A DNA stretch of 64,000 nt from Rostratula benghalensis (lineage: Eukaryota > Chordata > Aves > Charadriiformes > Rostratulidae), in assembly GCA_013399305.1 (NCBI GenBank), contig VXAI01000304.1:291980-355979 (forward strand), written 5' to 3'. The notes below the pieces were generated by a model. That model was not told the origin of the DNA. It ran no database searches and saw nothing but the letters and a program-made list of their open reading frames with translations. Of this stretch, positions 41,301 to 50,985 are shown one piece after another; position 1 is the stretch's first letter, and each line of letters starts with the position of its first letter. The translations under genes were made by a program, and so were the position numbers.

Positions 41301-44300
41301 GTACATCTGGAAACTACTGAAAGCATGTATGCCAAACAGCAAACACATTTAGGGACCAAATGTAGACTATAGTAAGCAGCAAATGTGAGTAAGAACAGAA
41401 TAATCACCCACTAGAATTGCATAGCTCTATTTGGTCATTCATCTGTGTTTAATCCAAACTCTTTTAATAAGTCTTAGCTGCGCCTTTCCAAAAAAAGCAT
41501 ACTTTTCTCACCAGAACTAACACACTAGCTTGTACTTTCAGGTTCCAGAGATCAGGGATGAAGAAGCATACAGTCCTGATAACAGCAGTACAGTATTAGA
41601 TTGGAAGCCCTCACGACCAGTAAGTCGAAGCAGCTCAGTTGCTTCAACAAGGAAATACATATCTGCTCTCACCCCTCAGGTAACCAGTTCTATAGGAAAA
41701 GAGAGAAAAAAAATTTTGATAGAAAGAATATTCTTTGTATGAATTGAAACAGAGTGGTTCTTTTTATTTTCAGTCAGATGCAAGTGAATGTGCTCCGAAA
41801 TATCCCAGTTCAGAGAAGGCTTACAAGATTGTTCTTGCTGGAGATGCAGCAGTGGGAAAATCCAGTTTCCTTATGAGACTTTGCAAGAATGAATTTCGAG
41901 GCAATACCAGTGCAACCCTGGGTATAGTTGTTGTTCTTAAAATACTAAAGTGAATTTCATTACTGTTCAGCAGAAATGGATGAAAAGATTACCCTCTCTG
42001 ATTGCTTGCCAGGGTTTCTTGAATATACACATGCAGTTTCTAGGCTGTGAGATCTAATTGAGTACTGAAGCTTAGAAGTGCCTAACTGCTGTTTGGAGTG
42101 GATAATAGCATACTGCTCCAATTTACTTTCTCTTTGCAAAGCACAAAGTCTGGTCCTGAACAGCACAAAGCACCAAAAAAGGGAGTGTCAGTTTAATGAA
42201 CTTAGGGTGTGCATATCATCCTTTTTGTGTTTTTCATTGCTTTCTTGTCTTCTCAGCTATTTCTTGAGCATTTCATACTGTCTTTTGATGTCTTTCATAC
42301 TATTTTTGTCTCTATTTCTTGAAAGTGTTATTGAAGCTTTGGTTTAAATGCAGCTGGAGGTATTTCTGACTGACTTGTATATATTATTATAGCTACCGGT
42401 TAATGAACTTATCTTCCTGATTCTAAAGACTGAATTTTTGTCTTCTAATCAAATCATAGTTATGTATTTGTATGTATAACAAATTGTGTTAAGAACAATT
42501 GTGTTTAGAACAAATTGTTCTAAATTGTCTTTTTGATCCTTGGTATTTCTGCCATACAATTTTAGCAAAGTAGTTTATACATGTTTAGCAAAATAAAACA
42601 GAGAGAGATCTTGTTTACTGGTCATAATGCCAAATTTGTATCAAGGCTTCTCGGAAAACGTGTGGGTAAAATAATTCTTTAAATATTTTTCTAAAGACAA
42701 GTTAAATATGTTCAGGGGATTATTGTAGTTCAAGGCTATGCGAATGACTAAAATCTCATGATCTATAAAAGAGGTGAATTTTGAAATTACTATTGCATAT
42801 GGCACATAAATTTTCATTTTCAGGGTTTTTTTAAGGTTATTGATATTTTTATTAGACTGCATACATTATTCTTTTCAGGTGTGGATTTTCAAATGAAAAG
42901 ACTAATTGTTGATGGAGAGCCTACAGTGCTACAACTGTGGGACACAGCTGGGCAGGAGAGGTTAGTGATTCTCTTTACTTACATCATTTCAATTGCTTTG
43001 TTTCTAAAAGATGTTTGCTTTTTTTCTTCTAAGCCATTAAATATTATATGGCCCTGTAATAAGTCAGTATGGCCATATGTAAATGACTATAAATAGGTGT
43101 GCTATGCTGAGACCCAAAGACAAGGGAATTTGTGATCTTTGGTGATGCTTGAGGTAATCTTTTCTCTCTGCGAATGGAAATAGTTGTGCTTCATCATATC
43201 ATTAATTAATTAGATCCGTATGTCCCTCACTTGCAATACAACAAAATGGAGCATACTGTTTCTTCCACTTTTAGTCTTTAGCTTTCTTATTCCTTACAGA
43301 CCTGTGTTTCTGAGCCTACTTTATCTTGGACATTCCATTCACTGTTCTTTCCTCTTCTTTCCTTGAAAGTCATGATCCTTGTTTTCATTGACTTTAGTGT
43401 ATGAAAACTTCTTCCCAAAGACTTCAAATTGCTGAATGTATATCCAGGGTTCTTCAATTTATTTTGTAGTTTCCTAAAAATCCTATTACATCCTTACTTG
43501 AGAGCCATTACTTCTTTACTGGCAGCTTTGGTCTGTCATTATTGTCTTATTATCAGGTTAATCTAACACCTTGAAAGACGGTGTAATCTGTTCATTGACC
43601 AAGATTTGCATTGGGCTGTATGTGTTCAATTATACCTGAATGAGTGATTATGTAAAGTAGGTAGTCAGAAGACAAATAATTTGCCTCCCATATAATAAAT
43701 TTGTGAAAAATGTAAATACCTGGTTGCTGTACTTGGTTGTCAAATATATTGTGTTATGCTAAGTTGTAAAGATGACTTTACTTTTACAGTCATAAAGACA
43801 ACTATAACTGATTAATTCATTCCTGGAATAAGTTTATTGGTTTTGTATTTTTTCAAGTGTAGCAGAATAACCCATCCAATTTATGCATGTAAATAAAAAA
43901 GCCATGCCACCTAATCAAAAGTCCAGTGCAAAGCAGATTATTTGGAATAGATACGCTGTAGATTGTTTTGATACAAAAATGTTGATTGCTGTTTAGGACA
44001 GTATCCAGTGGTTCCTTACAGAGCATTTGTAGACCTGCATCAGCAGTTTTGAAGAATCACTTACAAAAGAAGCTGTGAAGAAACTCATCATGTGGAGAGA
44101 ATCTTACTCAATAGTGCAATAAAGTAATACGGTGTTATTAAAGATGTTAAATTTAATTATTTTCTGATAATGTGGCCTGATGCAAATCCTTTTCTTATTC
44201 TGAAAGATTCCGAAGTATTGCTAAATCATACTTCAGAAGAGCAGATGGTGTCTTACTGCTGTATGATGTAACATGTGAAAAAAGCTTTCTTGATGTGCGA

Positions 44301-47300
44301 GAATGGGTGGATATGATTGAGGTAAGACCCTTAAGTATATACAACTTACAAACTGTTTCACTACATTGTTAATTATAAAATTTGGATATCTATATATTGG
44401 AATTAGTGAGACTGCAGTCTCTCATAAAAGTAAAAGCTACGTGGAAGACTTAAATGTGCCTGACATTCAGTTAGTGTTAAAATTGATATATCTTTTTGTA
44501 TAAAAGGGTATCATGTAATGACATTCTTCCCATTTACTTCCTTCGGAAATGAGCATGAGAGCCCATTTCAGATACCCACTTCTGCACGACTTGAGTATAT
44601 ATATAGCTATAACTATAGGTACATATACAACTATAGCTATAGTTCAAGTGAAATTTTCAGTATTTCTCTCTTCTGTTACTTTTTTTTTTTTTGTTTATTT
44701 GAATGCATATTTGCATTTAATGAAGGGGGTTTTTCTCTCATACCACAGGTGTTTAATAGGAGGGAGAGTACTAAGCAAAATCTTTAGCTCATCTTCTGAA
44801 AACCATTTCTTTTAACCATGGTACAGGAGCTGGTCACTTTTCTCATAGTAATTTTGTCATATAGCATTTGGACATTGTAACCGTTTCTATTGGATTAAGT
44901 TAACACGTGAAATTCCTTCATAATTTGTCATTTCTTGTGATAGAGCTCAAGCCTTTTTTTTGGGAAAGAAATCCGTATGTTATGATGATGCTAGTTTCTT
45001 TTTTGTATTCTGAGTGTTCTAGCAATAACCTAATAAAATCCTCTTTACAGGATGCAACTCATGAGAATATTCCAATTATGATGGTGGGAAACAAAGCAGA
45101 TCTCCGTCAAGCTGTTACAGAACAAGGGCAAAAATGTGTGCCTATAAACTATGGAGAAAAGCTGGCTATGGTAAGGTCTCCTGGTATACTTCTTTAGTAT
45201 GAAATGGTCTTAGAAGTTTAATCTGTGGTTTTAACAACTTCAATCTGAAAACCACATGAGAAACTAGTAAATAAAAGTAGTTTTCTGGTAATTTGTTCAA
45301 ATCTAGTAATTAGGATTCATGGATATTTTTAATGAAAGCTGTGCTTTTTTGATGATGTTTGCTGGGATAAATCACGTCTCAGTATCCACTGAGCTGAACT
45401 TCGTTACTGGCTGGGATAGTCTTCTCAGACTTTATGGTGAAAATGTGGATGGACAAGGAGACTGAGTTTTTCAGCTGCTAGTGAGCGCATCAGGCTTTTC
45501 ACCTGGCTTATGTCTCTCCAACTTTTGAGTGGAATATTGTAGTCTTCAAGAGACTATCCTGTATTCCCACCCTGTCTGCAGAAAGGAAAACAGGTATAAA
45601 TTAAAGTGCGGACAAGTTTTTTGCATGAATTTAAATGGGGGATATGGGATGTACATATCTCATACTTCTGCAGAAAAAGGTGTAGAATCTTTAGAGTCTT
45701 GAGTTGCTGAGTATTTGCGCAATTGGTTGATCATATGGGGACAGATTACATATCTGTTTCTTATGGAATGGTGTTTCTGTTTGACCTAGATACCAGATGC
45801 TGTAGTTTATGAATAGCTAAAAATCTGGATTCAGTAACCTGTTCTAAAATCCCTCTTCCTATTTTATAGTCTTGTGGACAAGAAGATTGGACATTAAGCC
45901 TATGATGTGTTTTTTATTCAGTTTGTTAATTCTGAATATACTGAGTATAAAATTATACAATTGCAAAGCGATTACTGGGTTTTTTTCACAGTACTAGAAT
46001 GACTATGTTGGAGAATGAAGTGTACTAGAAGAAATCCTGTTCATTGAAATGCATTTCAACTTTGTGTTATTGAGGAGACCACTTGTAATTGAATATACGT
46101 ATTCACATGGGAACCATTTTGGATTAGTTGGCTTAACATTTTATTTTTACTCACAGACTTATAATGCACTATTTTGTGAAACAAGTGCTAAAGACGGATC
46201 TAATGTTGTTGAAGCAGTTCTTCATCTTGCTCGGTAAGTAGCCATGTTTCTATTTTTGAATAAGCACGTCTGAGTCTATTTTATAGAAAGGATGTTGTTA
46301 TCTGTGGGCATACATACAAAGACACACATGTACATTTAACATTGTACCAAAATAAAATTCAACAAACAAAATTTAAAAAAGAATATCCTGATAAATCTTT
46401 ATAGATAAATACAGGACAGGATTTAATTTCAGCTTAATCAAGTGATGTTTTTGCTTGCAAATGTTACAAAGCTGTCTCAATAATTAATTAGAGCTCAGTT
46501 GTGGAAATTCAACCTGTTTTGTTGAATGAATTAATAATTTTTTTAATGGTACATGGATTTACTTCCTTAATTCTTTCTTAAATTAATTTTAAATGCATAT
46601 AATTCTATGTATAATTATTTCTTAATTTTTTCACATATATTGATACATATTCAATATTATTATTGACTATTCTAATTCCATGTCTTTTCTTTGATGTCCC
46701 TTTCTCTAAATTATTTAAAAGATGGAAATTCTGATTATATCCATTTGGCAACCTGGTATTTCTGTGGTAGTGTGTGAGCCAAACATGACACTTCTCCTAT
46801 CTTTCCAAACCATTCTTTGTTACAATATAATTTTGGAGGGCTGACGGTATGTAATGAATTGTCAGCCTCTGAAGTTTCAGTTTAATATATAGAGCTCAAG
46901 GCTAGAATTGCAAACTCTCTTCATGTGATTTTTGCAGCAGCCTAATGGAATAATCAGTCTTTTTGACATTTGGTCAGTATTTGATTATTCAATGTTAAAA
47001 TAGTAATGATTAACATGGCTTGAATACAAAATACTAGCTTTCTAGAAAGAATCATTGCTTCTTCACATGGGACTTTCAAGAGCACCTGTATTTCCAGGCA
47101 GCTGCATCTGTCAGAGGTGCAGCCAGAATGTAGGCACTTGTTTGTATGTCAGTGTGAATACAAAATTTATTTCTGTTTTGTTATATGACTCATTTCCAAG
47201 AACCTAACCATGAAAGCCGGAGTGGATTATGAAATTGGAGAACATACATAGCACAGTTATATAACATTCTTCACATTCGGAAAATTATCTCTAATGTTTA

Positions 47301-48258
47301 AACATGGTAACTTAGTTTAACTTTTTCAAGGATAAAAAAAAACGTTTTGGCACTTGGAGCCTCTCTTTTTCAGAATCTANNNNNNNNNNNNNNNNNNNNN
47401 NNNNNNNNNNNNNNNNNNNNNNNNNNNNNNNNNNNNNNNNNNNNNNNNNNNNNNNNNNNNNNNNNNNNNNNNNNNNNNNTGGAATGGTTGGCTGCAATTT
47501 CTTTTCTCAAGCCTTAGTAATTTGTATTCTTAGAAAGAAGCACTTCATTTTGAAATGAAAATTTCTAAATGAACCTTTCATTACCATTGTGTTAAATAAT
47601 ACAGTGTTCTGAGAGGAACTTACTTAATGTATTACACTAATAGGAGGAGGCTTTTGACATTTTAGGTGGCCCTTAGTAAGAATACAGACCAATAATCACT
47701 CATTAGATACAACTTTTAAGTCTGTGTTTATAATAAAACATCTAACAATGCGTGTTTTCTTGAGGGTAAATTTATACTTCCATTGCAGTTATTTAGTTTT
47801 ACACTTTCAGCTATGAAATATTCTGTTTCTGTATAATAGAAATATACTATTAATAGACTGAAGCAAACAAATTAAAGTGATGAAAAGGGAAAACAGAATA
47901 TTGTGGTGTTATTATATATCAGAAACTATTGCATTTCTATTACTAACTATGATTTGTACAGAAATACTGATATTATTCCTAAATTGGAAACTTAGGAGAC
48001 ATGTTGATTCTGTGCACTAAAAAACATAGTTTTAACTATACAATACGTGATGGTGAGTTCTGTAATGTGTACTGGGAGAAATGGAACTGTAAGCATGAAT
48101 ATATTAATTCAGTGCGGTTTTTTTCTGTGCTTGTTTGGTCTTTTTACAGTGAAGTGCGAAAACGAAGTGATAATCAAGATGATACAAGGTCTGTAACCAG
48201 CCTGGCTGGGACACCTGTCAAAAAATCAGCACTCACAAAAAACTGCTGCAATGTTTAA
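16954..48258 (+). CDS. RASEF: RASEF (Rab45), RAS and EF-hand domain-containing GTPase, 17 exons
   Basis: Atypical Rab GTPase with EF-hand and coiled-coil regions; family members self-associate through the coiled coil and are perinuclear. Seventeen coding exons join in frame to 2172 nt (723 aa; human about 740), listed individually here. Visible domains: EF-hand loops 21-32 and 55-66; Glu run 87-96; charged coiled coil about 140-350; Ser/acidic linker about 353-520; GTPase domain about 524-690 with G1 GDAAVGKS (530-537), G2 Thr555, G3 DTAGQE (578-583), G4 NKAD (636-639), G5 SAK (672-674); C-terminal CCNV (720-723), a dicysteine geranylgeranylation motif. All introns are GT-AG. The start is the first ATG of the CpG island, followed by a protein aligning with the human N-terminus; Kozak context is moderate (+4 G, -3 C). 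Alignment with remembered human RASEF shows no missing exon despite two assembly gaps. Small introns hold nothing recognisable. Confidence 0.97.
17212..17241 (+). repeat. RASEF: GAA/GAG codon run encoding ten Glu in RASEF exon 1
   Basis: One GAA and nine GAG codons in a row, followed by three GCG. Nearly pure trinucleotide tract within coding sequence, so its length probably varies between individuals and species. The human protein has a shorter, interrupted acidic stretch here. Confidence 0.95.
19247..19282 (+). repeat. Imperfect palindrome, possible ancient amniote repeat remnant
   Basis: The stretch 'gtgagtagtcccactgaag' followed by 'tcattaggaccacttgtc' forms an imperfect inverted repeat. 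The wording resembles phrases I associate with old, widely dispersed amniote repeats ('cccactgaagtcaatggg'). Family and boundaries are uncertain. Confidence 0.3.
21690..22092 (+). mobile_element. CR1 LINE, 5'-truncated 3' end, sense to RASEF
   Basis: Typical CR1 3' sequence on the plus strand: 'ttcagcctggagaaaaggag', 'ggaaatggcctcaagttg' type text, 'ggaatgggctgcccaggg', 'ggttggactagatgatctt', ending in 'tctatgattctatg', the CR1 terminal octamer repeat. Only the extreme C-terminal and 3' UTR part of the element is present; some internal sequence is degraded or duplicated. Not autonomous. Confidence 0.93.
25021..25070 (+). repeat. 25-bp direct tandem duplication
   Basis: Two adjacent 25-bp copies beginning gatactgatttctatcttc; they differ at one base (cttcAgttct versus cttcGgttct). 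A recent slippage or duplication event in intron 1. Confidence 0.95.
28408..28554 (+). CDS. RASEF: RASEF exon 2: start of coiled coil
   Basis: Residues 125-174. Acceptor tttttcag and donor AG|GTATAG. The segment [17 protein letters not shown] is identical to remembered human RASEF; the exon is highly conserved throughout, ending NLAIAVKR-like (here TLAIAVKR). Confidence 0.97.
29251..29341 (+). CDS. RASEF: RASEF exon 3: coiled coil
   Basis: Residues 174-204, reading [20 protein letters not shown] then [10 protein letters not shown]. Close to human [20 protein letters not shown]. Acceptor attttag, donor GAA|GTGAGT, phase 0 at the end. Too short and split to stand out as an open frame. Confidence 0.95.
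29342..32133 (+). other. RASEF: RASEF intron 3 (2.8 kb)
   Basis: AT-rich. Contains a tandem 15-bp duplication at 31981-32010 (gcaggttgatgtaac then gcaggttgatgtaat) and a cluster of 'tagtgtacttgataat'-like repeats at about 31482-31543. Nothing else recognised. Confidence 0.8.
32134..32229 (+). CDS. RASEF: RASEF exon 4: coiled coil
   Basis: Residues 205-236, from [16 protein letters not shown] through [13 protein letters not shown]. Matches human [16 protein letters not shown] and [13 protein letters not shown]. The acceptor is a weak polypyrimidine context (ttattgaag) but the donor is AAG|GTAAGT and the phase fits both neighbours. Confidence 0.95.
33327..33404 (+). CDS. RASEF: RASEF exon 5: coiled coil
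   Basis: Residues 237-262, [13 protein letters not shown] then [13 protein letters not shown]. Aligns residue for residue in length with human LEEQSKRVSQKED...LSM, the most diverged part of the coiled coil. Acceptor cttctag, donor CTG|GTAAGA. Confidence 0.93.
33520..33697. other. Assembly gap (178 N) in intron 5
   Basis: A run of N. The protein reads on from exon 5 to exon 6 without loss relative to human, so no conserved coding exon appears to be hidden here. Confidence 0.99.
33925..34040 (+). CDS. RASEF: RASEF exon 6: coiled coil
   Basis: Residues 263-301. [20 protein letters not shown] then [19 protein letters not shown]; nearly identical to human. Acceptor catttaag, donor GAG AG|GTAAGG, last codon completed by exon 7. 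Confidence 0.97.
34839..34907 (+). CDS. RASEF: RASEF exon 7: coiled coil
   Basis: Residues 301-324: [20 protein letters not shown] then ILQ. Preceded by an unusually long T-rich tract (about 34811-34835) and cag. Donor CTTCA|GTATGT. Matches human [20 protein letters not shown]. Confidence 0.96.
35811..35895 (+). CDS. RASEF: RASEF exon 8: end of coiled coil
   Basis: Residues 324-352: [20 protein letters not shown] then FSKYNRSL. Matches human [20 protein letters not shown]. Acceptor cttgctag, donor TTG|GTATGT, phase 0. Confidence 0.97.
35896..37252 (+). other. RASEF: RASEF intron 8 (1.36 kb) with an unassigned patch
   Basis: The 36320-36900 part is less AT-rich than the flanks and has frames of 60-90 codons on both strands, which suggests an old inserted element. 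I cannot name a family. No splice pair in this intron gives an exon that fits the protein. Confidence 0.45.
37253..37344 (+). CDS. RASEF: RASEF exon 9: linker
   Basis: Residues 353-383: [20 protein letters not shown] then [11 protein letters not shown]. Ser/Pro-rich, less conserved; aligns with human [20 protein letters not shown]. Acceptor ctgttgcag, donor GATAG|GTAAGC. Confidence 0.94.
37345..40274 (+). other. RASEF: RASEF intron 9 (2.9 kb)
   Basis: Contains a CR1 fragment (39055-39333) and a T20 tract near 38012-38031. No coding exon recognised. Confidence 0.85.
39055..39333 (+). mobile_element. CR1 LINE 3' fragment in intron 9
   Basis: Plus-strand CR1 3' end: 'tgacaggaaaaggggtaacg', 'gagacactggaacaggttg', 'catccctggaagtgttcaa', 'ggttggatggggctttgag', and a decayed terminal 'attctatgattatatgat'. 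Different subfamily wording from the intron 1 copy. Strongly 5'-truncated. Confidence 0.92.
40275..40509 (+). CDS. RASEF: RASEF exon 10: acidic/Ser-rich linker
   Basis: Residues 383-461, the largest internal exon. Contains [39 protein letters not shown] and FGGDASDTD, matching the human linker closely. Its conservation suggests a binding or phosphorylation role, but that is inference. Acceptor catattag, donor GAT|GTAAGT, phase 0. Confidence 0.97.
41542..41679 (+). CDS. RASEF: RASEF exon 11: linker
   Basis: Residues 462-507: [39 protein letters not shown]. Aligns with human VPDIRDEETF..VLDWKP..ISALSPQ. Acceptor tttcag, donor CAG|GTAACC, phase 0. Only 94 bp separate it from exon 12, the shortest intron. 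Confidence 0.96.
41774..41921 (+). CDS. RASEF: RASEF exon 12: start of GTPase domain (P-loop)
   Basis: Residues 508-557. [20 protein letters not shown] contains the G1/P-loop (530-537); Thr555 in TSATLG is the G2/switch I threonine. Acceptor ttttcag, donor CTGG|GTATAG, phase 1. Confidence 0.98.
42879..42960 (+). CDS. RASEF: RASEF exon 13: switch I-II, DTAGQE
   Basis: Residues 557-584: [20 protein letters not shown] then WDTAGQER. The switch II glutamine (Gln582) is present, as in ordinary Rabs. Acceptor cttttcag, donor GAGAG|GTTAGT. Confidence 0.98.
42961..44206 (+). other. RASEF: RASEF intron 13 (1.25 kb)
   Basis: AT-rich, with a pyrimidine-rich patch at about 43260-43500. Nothing recognised. 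Confidence 0.7.
44207..44321 (+). CDS. RASEF: RASEF exon 14: GTPase core
   Basis: Residues 584-622: [20 protein letters not shown], then [18 protein letters not shown]. This is Rab-family switch II/helix 2 and strand 4, close to human [20 protein letters not shown]. Donor GAG|GTAAGA, phase 0. Confidence 0.98.
44590..44648 (+). repeat. AT-rich imperfect inverted repeat in intron 14
   Basis: The left arm begins cttgagtatatatatagcta and the right arm ends ctatagctatagttcaag. Arms of about 18-25 bp pair imperfectly around a short loop near 'gtacatata'; the sequence could extrude a hairpin. Confidence 0.8.
45051..45170 (+). CDS. RASEF: RASEF exon 15: NKAD guanine-specificity motif
   Basis: Residues 623-662: [20 protein letters not shown] then [23 protein letters not shown] (636-639) is the G4 motif. 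Acceptor ctttacag, donor ATG|GTAAGG, phase 0. Confidence 0.98.
46157..46233 (+). CDS. RASEF: RASEF exon 16: SAK motif
   Basis: Residues 663-688: [20 protein letters not shown] then VLHLAR. SAK (672-674) is the G5 motif. Acceptor ctcacag, donor GCTCG|GTAAGT. Confidence 0.98.
46234..48149 (+). other. RASEF: RASEF intron 16 (1.9 kb)
   Basis: Very AT-rich with several short oligo-T runs and a 100-N gap. No exon recognised. Confidence 0.8.
47380..47479. other. Assembly gap (100 N) in intron 16
   Basis: Exactly 100 N, the conventional placeholder for a gap of unknown size. The protein continues without loss across it. Confidence 0.99.
48150..48258 (+). CDS. RASEF: RASEF exon 17: C-terminal tail and stop
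   Basis: Residues 688-723 and TAA. Basic/polar tail [20 protein letters not shown], then [15 protein letters not shown]. The terminal CCNV corresponds to human CCNG and is a dicysteine Rab prenylation signal for membrane attachment. Acceptor tttttacag. Confidence 0.98.
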
Positions 48259-48320
48259 GTGGTAGATACTTTTCCTGACTTAAATACCTTGTGTATTTAA
48301 AAAAATATATGAAGGATTTC

Positions 48321-48326
48321 AATAAA
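48321..48326 (+). terminator. RASEF: Proximal poly(A) signal AATAAA
   Basis: Canonical hexamer 63 bp after the stop codon, followed by T-rich sequence (ttatttttattgtg). It would give a very short 3' UTR. Confidence 0.55.
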
Positions 48327-50649
48327 TTCGTTATTTTTATTGTGAATTTATAAATTTGTGTATTTAGAAATTGAACATCATGTTGAAAATCCACTATACT
48401 TTCTACTTGTTCACTTGCTTTGCCCCATAGGCTTCACTTTTCTTAAATAATACAAGTCAATGAAGTGAGCTTAGAATCAATGCTACAGTAATCATTGCAT
48501 ACGATATTATATTTATTTTATCTTTTTTACTTGCTTGTTTCTTTATGGGATCAATATTTCTTACATACAGAACATGATAATGTCATACATCACTCATAGA
48601 AAAAGAAAATTTACAGCTTCAATTAGTGAGATCTCTTTTTGCCCCAGTCTGCTTATCTAGTTTTTTGAAGGCCTTGAGTTAATATGTTGATGAAGCATTT
48701 CCCAAAAAAACACCAAACCCTTAAAAGGTTGCCTAGATCCAGGTAGACCCCAAGTTTAGGATATAAAGGTGTTGGGAGAAAACAGTGGCAGGTGCATGGG
48801 GTTCTAGTGTAATTTTGCAAAAGCTGGTGAGTTAGAATTTATTTAATTTTGGGAGTTGGGGTTTTATTCAAAACTGAGAAGTAAATTTTTGCATCTGATC
48901 CTACACGGCTCAGAATTGAAAAGAACAATTGCATGGATCAGTACCATTGAAAATTCTAGACAGAGTATAATAATACCTGTGGTATGTACTGAGATGGATT
49001 AATGGTCCAATGCTTTCCTGTTTGTTTTAACTACATCATTACTAGTGTTACAGAGAGATATGAGTTGTAATTTTTCTCTTGTTCTTCAAACGTCTTCCGT
49101 TCAGACACTAATTGAGGGATTCTAGTAGTACAGAGGAGTCTGTATTCTGTATGCATTTTTTAGGTTTAAACCTGCAGTTGGAAGAATTGCTGCACATGCA
49201 CAAGCATCTGTATAAACTTTTCATTAAAGAAGTCCCTGAAATGAACAGCAACCACTACCTTAATGAGAATGCCCTTGCCTGATTTTTAGGAAAATTCTGA
49301 GAAACTCACCAGTGGGCAGTACCTTTAGGTGTCAACATCTCTAAAGACTTGAGTTATTATTCCTTATAATAATAATTCCCAACGGTCCTAATGTATAGAG
49401 AAATTTGTAGGTATTTCTACAGCCAACAATCATGATCCACTTCTCAGATTTCATGAATTTTGACAGGAATGGGATAGGGCTCCTTTGGAGCCAGCAAAAA
49501 CCATTTCAGTCCTTTCTGTGTATATTAATAAAATATCTCCAGGCTGAAACCTAGCTTGGTAAATCCAGCCTTGGATAAAATTTTATGGACTGATTTGAAA
49601 CCCGTATGAATACCAGCTGTTACTGCATTTTATCAGAACTATATTTGAACACTGTATAGCCTGTGGCATGTTATCAGTTTTATAAAACAGGGAGTTTTCA
49701 GAAACAAAATAGTTCACCATTTGGAAAAAAAACCCAAACCCTCAGTTTTAAAGTAGGAGGAGCACTGGTTTTGGGTATCCTTTCAAACCTCTAGATTAGA
49801 GTAGCTAATCATCAGCTCACTATCTGAAAGCTTGTTCTTAATAAGACAAAGAAATCTAGCACTGTATTGTGCTTCAGCTCTGGAAGAGAAAATGGTGTAC
49901 CTTTTGAGGTATGGGAATCATCACACAGTACCTTATTCCGTGCAATAGAGTTTAGCATTGTAGCATCTTCGCTCCCAGCAGTGCAAGCAGCCTCACTGTA
50001 GCCCTGAGACTTGTGTGGAGCACTTTTCTTACCTGGAGAGAATGAAGGAGATGTAGGTGTACCAGGAATATGCCTGGTCACATACGTATTCTTTACTATT
50101 TACCCTGTATTATTTCAAGGAGGAAAATTACAGCTGTAATTAGCTTAACTGAGGAGAAAACCACGCTTGACTGAGCCCATTGATGAGGGCCACTTCTGTG
50201 TTCTTTGTGTGTAAAAGCTTCCCTCTCCCTAAGGGGTAAAACACAAGTAGAATTTATATGGATTGTACTTGCAGAGATAGTTCTTCGTGCAGCAGTAGGA
50301 AGGAGAGTTGGAGAAGATCCAGCACTTGGTTTCTGAAGAGTTAGCTTACAAAATGTAGGTATTTATATTTGCTCAGGATGAGAAGGTCTGATTGTAAGCT
50401 GTTACTTTACATTCCAAAATATTGTTCCTTCAGTGTTACTAACTTCCGTTAACTTGCAGAGCTTAAACCGAGGCTCAATGTTCTGTGTCTGCCTCCTAAA
50501 CCATCATGTCTGACCAGCTCTGTGGTATGGGCCTGCAGTAAGTGAGGTGAAATACGTCTGCCTAAACCTTGTTGACACACTTGCATGAGCAAAACATTTT
50601 GATTGGATACAGGGAATCACGTAAAGTTATTTGCACGAAAGATTTCTAG

Positions 50650-50985
50650 AAGTGGTTTTGTCTGACCTCCCAAGCACCTAAGCAGGGGTGGACTTTTTCC
50701 AGCCCTAGATCATGTTAGCTGGTGGTTTAGCCAGGCAGTGAAAATCCTCAAAGACAAGAGATGCCACCGCCATTTTAGGCAATCTGTTCCTGTGCTTGCA
50801 CTCCCCTCCTTTATAAAGGTTTCTCTCTGTGTCCATACTCTGTTTCCCTGGTGGCTGCAAATTGATGTCTCTTTCCCCTCATTGTATAATTGTCAGCTAC
50901 CAAGAATAGTTTGGTTGCAGTCTTGGTAACTAACCTTTCAATATCTCTAGGCTATCAGATCCCCTTTAGCCTACTCTTCACTGGA
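50650..50985 (-). mobile_element. Old CR1 LINE remnant within the predicted 3' UTR
   Basis: Read on the plus strand, the order of phrases matches a reverse-complemented CR1 3' region: 'ggcaatctgttcctgtgctt', 'accaagaatagtttggttgc', 'taggctatcagatccccttt', 'agcctactcttc'. Highly diverged, no usable frame. If the distal poly(A) site is used this is exonised into RASEF mRNA in antisense. Confidence 0.6.
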
